DNA of 64,000 nucleotides from Cypionkella aquatica (GTDB taxonomy: Bacteria; Pseudomonadota; Alphaproteobacteria; Rhodobacterales; Rhodobacteraceae), in the NCBI RefSeq assembly GCF_030161095.1, contig NZ_BSPP01000004.1, positions 124,001 through 188,000 of the forward strand, written 5' to 3'. Both the position numbers and the translations under genes were made by a program. Below, in pieces: positions 62,765 to 64,000 of the stretch (its first letter is position 1; each line of letters opens with the position of its first letter). Below the pieces are notes generated by a model. That model did no database searches, was not told where the DNA came from, and saw nothing but the letters and a program-made list of their open reading frames with translations.

Positions 62765-64000
62765 TTACTTCATAGCGCCAATCGACCAGAACAGCGTCTC
62801 GCCCGAGCTGTCATCAACGCCGTCATTGTCGGTCACCACAAACCCGGAGCCTGCCGCATCAATCGCAAAGCCTTCGATTTTGTCGACGTTATAGCCGTTC
62901 AACACGCCCAGATCGGGCAGAAGATCGCGCACCAGTTCCTTCTTCACCACCGGAAGCGTGCCGCCCAGTTCTGCCGGGGCCAGATCGCCCAGCGCCACGC
63001 GGTAGAGCTTCTTGGTCACAGCTTTGTCGGCGATCTGGTTGTCACGCTCGATGATATAGGCCCAATCGCCCTTCACCGTGATTTCCGACAGCCCCATCCA
63101 AGCGCCTTCAGCGGGAGCATCCAGCGGGTAATGCACCGCACCCCAGGTTTCGTCCTTGGTGTTATAGGCAAGCAGTTTGACCATGCCTTTCGGATCATCC
63201 TTCCACTCGCGCTGCACCGGCATCCACAAGGTATCACCCACAACCGTGATGCCCTCAAAGCCATAGCGAGTCTCATTGGCCAGCAGTGCCTCGGGCAAAC
63301 CAATCTCTTGATCTATCGCGCCCTCGGCATCGACGTGGTAGATCGCATGTGGCACCAGCTTGTCGCTGCGCCCCTCCGAGGCCAGCCAAAAGCCGCCCTC
63401 GCCATCCGCCGCAATGCCTTCCAGATCCAACTTCTGCGCCGCATCGCCGCCGCGCGTCACGACCATGGCAGAGGTGATTTTTGCGGGGGTCTGCGTGGCA
63501 TCAATGCTGAAAATCGTCGGCGCGGCCGCGTAGACGCTGTCCGACACCGCGTAAAGCTTGCCCGCTTCCTTCGGATCCGCCGCAAGGCCTGAAAGCGCGC
63601 CCCAGCCGATCAGCTCTTCACTGCCCGCCGACGTGATCATCGGATAGGCCGCAGGCCCTTCCGCCAGTTGGTAAATCATCACATGCGCAGGGGCCAAACC
63701 ATCCTCGCGCAGATCAACCTCATTGGCCGAAACCAGCAGATTGCGCTGCGGAATGGCCACCATGCCTTCAGGCGAAACCCCCGACGGCAGCAGTTGCTTC
63801 AACACCGGCGCCTTCGGATCGGTCACATCATAAACGCCGATGACCGAACCACGCTCCGAGGCCACAAACGCCATCGGCACCTCGCCAAACGTCGCCACCT
63901 CGACCGATTCCAGCTCAACCCCCTTGGTCTTGCTGCGGTGCTCAGGGTAATGCCCGATCTCGGCAATCGCCCGTTCCAATGACGCTCCGCTTTCATACAC
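62765..64000 (-). CDS. esterase-like (phytase-like) protein, partial
   Basis: The C-terminal 411 residues or so of a larger protein; the start lies beyond the right edge. The first part visible (VELESVEVATFGEVPMAFVASERGSVIGVYDVTDPKAPVLKQLLPSGVSPEGMVAIPQRNLLVSANEVD) resembles choice-of-anchor/LVIVD beta-propeller repeats. The second part (LSGLAADPKEAGKLYAVSDS, KLDLEGIAADGEGGFWLASEG, GFEGITVVGDTLWMPVQ) matches the esterase-like-activity-of-phytase family. Probably secreted, but the signal peptide is outside the window. Terminated by the hairpin at 62712-62745. Confidence 0.85.
   Translation of the reverse strand: MYESGASLERAIAEIGHYPEHRSKTKGVELESVEVATFGEVPMAFVASERGSVIGVYDVTDPKAPVLKQLLPSGVSPEGMVAIPQRNLLVSANEVDLREDGLAPAHVMIYQLAEGPAAYPMITSAGSEELIGWGALSGLAADPKEAGKLYAVSDSVYAAAPTIFSIDATQTPAKITSAMVVTRGGDAAQKLDLEGIAADGEGGFWLASEGRSDKLVPHAIYHVDAEGAIDQEIGLPEALLANETRYGFEGITVVGDTLWMPVQREWKDDPKGMVKLLAYNTKDETWGAVHYPLDAPAEGAWMGLSEITVKGDWAYIIERDNQIADKAVTKKLYRVALGDLAPAELGGTLPVVKKELVRDLLPDLGVLNGYNVDKIEGFAIDAAGSGFVVTDNDGVDDSSGETLFWSIGAMK

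Overview
The window is a dense, gene-rich chromosomal segment of about 60% G+C from an alphaproteobacterium. It is most likely a member of the Rhodobacteraceae (Rhodobacter/Roseobacter group). The grounds are an RpoE-ChrR pair whose metal ligands match the Rhodobacter sphaeroides proteins, a HmuRSTUV haem locus with HemP, DUF3035, DUF3576 and Hint-domain proteins typical of this family, and short dispersed palindromes common in its intergenic DNA. I see no tRNA, rRNA, CRISPR array, insertion sequence or phage gene. The content looks like ordinary core and near-core chromosome rather than an island.

Layout. 0-6 kb: rsmB, then a three-gene leftward operon (flavin amine oxidase, DUF1365, SDR) divergent from the singlet-oxygen sigma factor rpoE and its anti-sigma gene chrR. 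An RpoE-type promoter sits on each strand between them. chrR carries eight perfect copies of an 18-bp in-frame repeat. 5.7-16.5 kb: a long leftward run of housekeeping genes (heparinase-like, purH, lspA, DUF3035, two M16 peptidases, mutL, rmuC, hutD). 16.7-19 kb: two separate saccharopine dehydrogenases, probably for lysine breakdown because dapD and dapE are also present. 19-22.4 kb: a large SGNH/glycosidase-like protein overlapping a family 2 glycosyltransferase. 22.4-24 kb: a cluster of palindromes, xth, a candidate small RNA and hemP.

24-39 kb is an iron/haem region. hmuSTUV runs leftward; hmuR-exbB-exbD-tonB diverges from it. Next comes a leftward five-gene operon: an unknown His/Cys-rich protein, imelysin IrpA, a di-haem cytochrome, a second imelysin and DUF1513. 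It diverges from an MFS exporter. The hemP promoter region and the promoter region of the five-gene operon share a nearly identical motif of about 28 bp, in the same orientation to their genes, so one iron regulator probably controls both.

39-51 kb: a second candidate small RNA with the same CCTCCCT-containing core as the one near hemP, an OmpR-type regulator, ribA with an L,D-transpeptidase, an amylosucrase-like GH13, yggS, a porin, DUF3576, leuS, lptE and holA. 51-58 kb: small unknown genes, an HPP-CBS protein with a GAF protein, and a complete spermidine/putrescine-type ABC importer whose permease genes are separated from the ATPase gene by a large inverted repeat. 58-64 kb: GNAT, dapE, a Hint-domain protein, small unknowns, dapD and the 3' part of a phytase-like esterase gene that runs off the window.

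The points most worth a second look are the paired small-RNA candidates, the shared iron motif, the repeat-expanded ChrR linker, the unknown protein of the imelysin operon, and the long hairpin before lptE.
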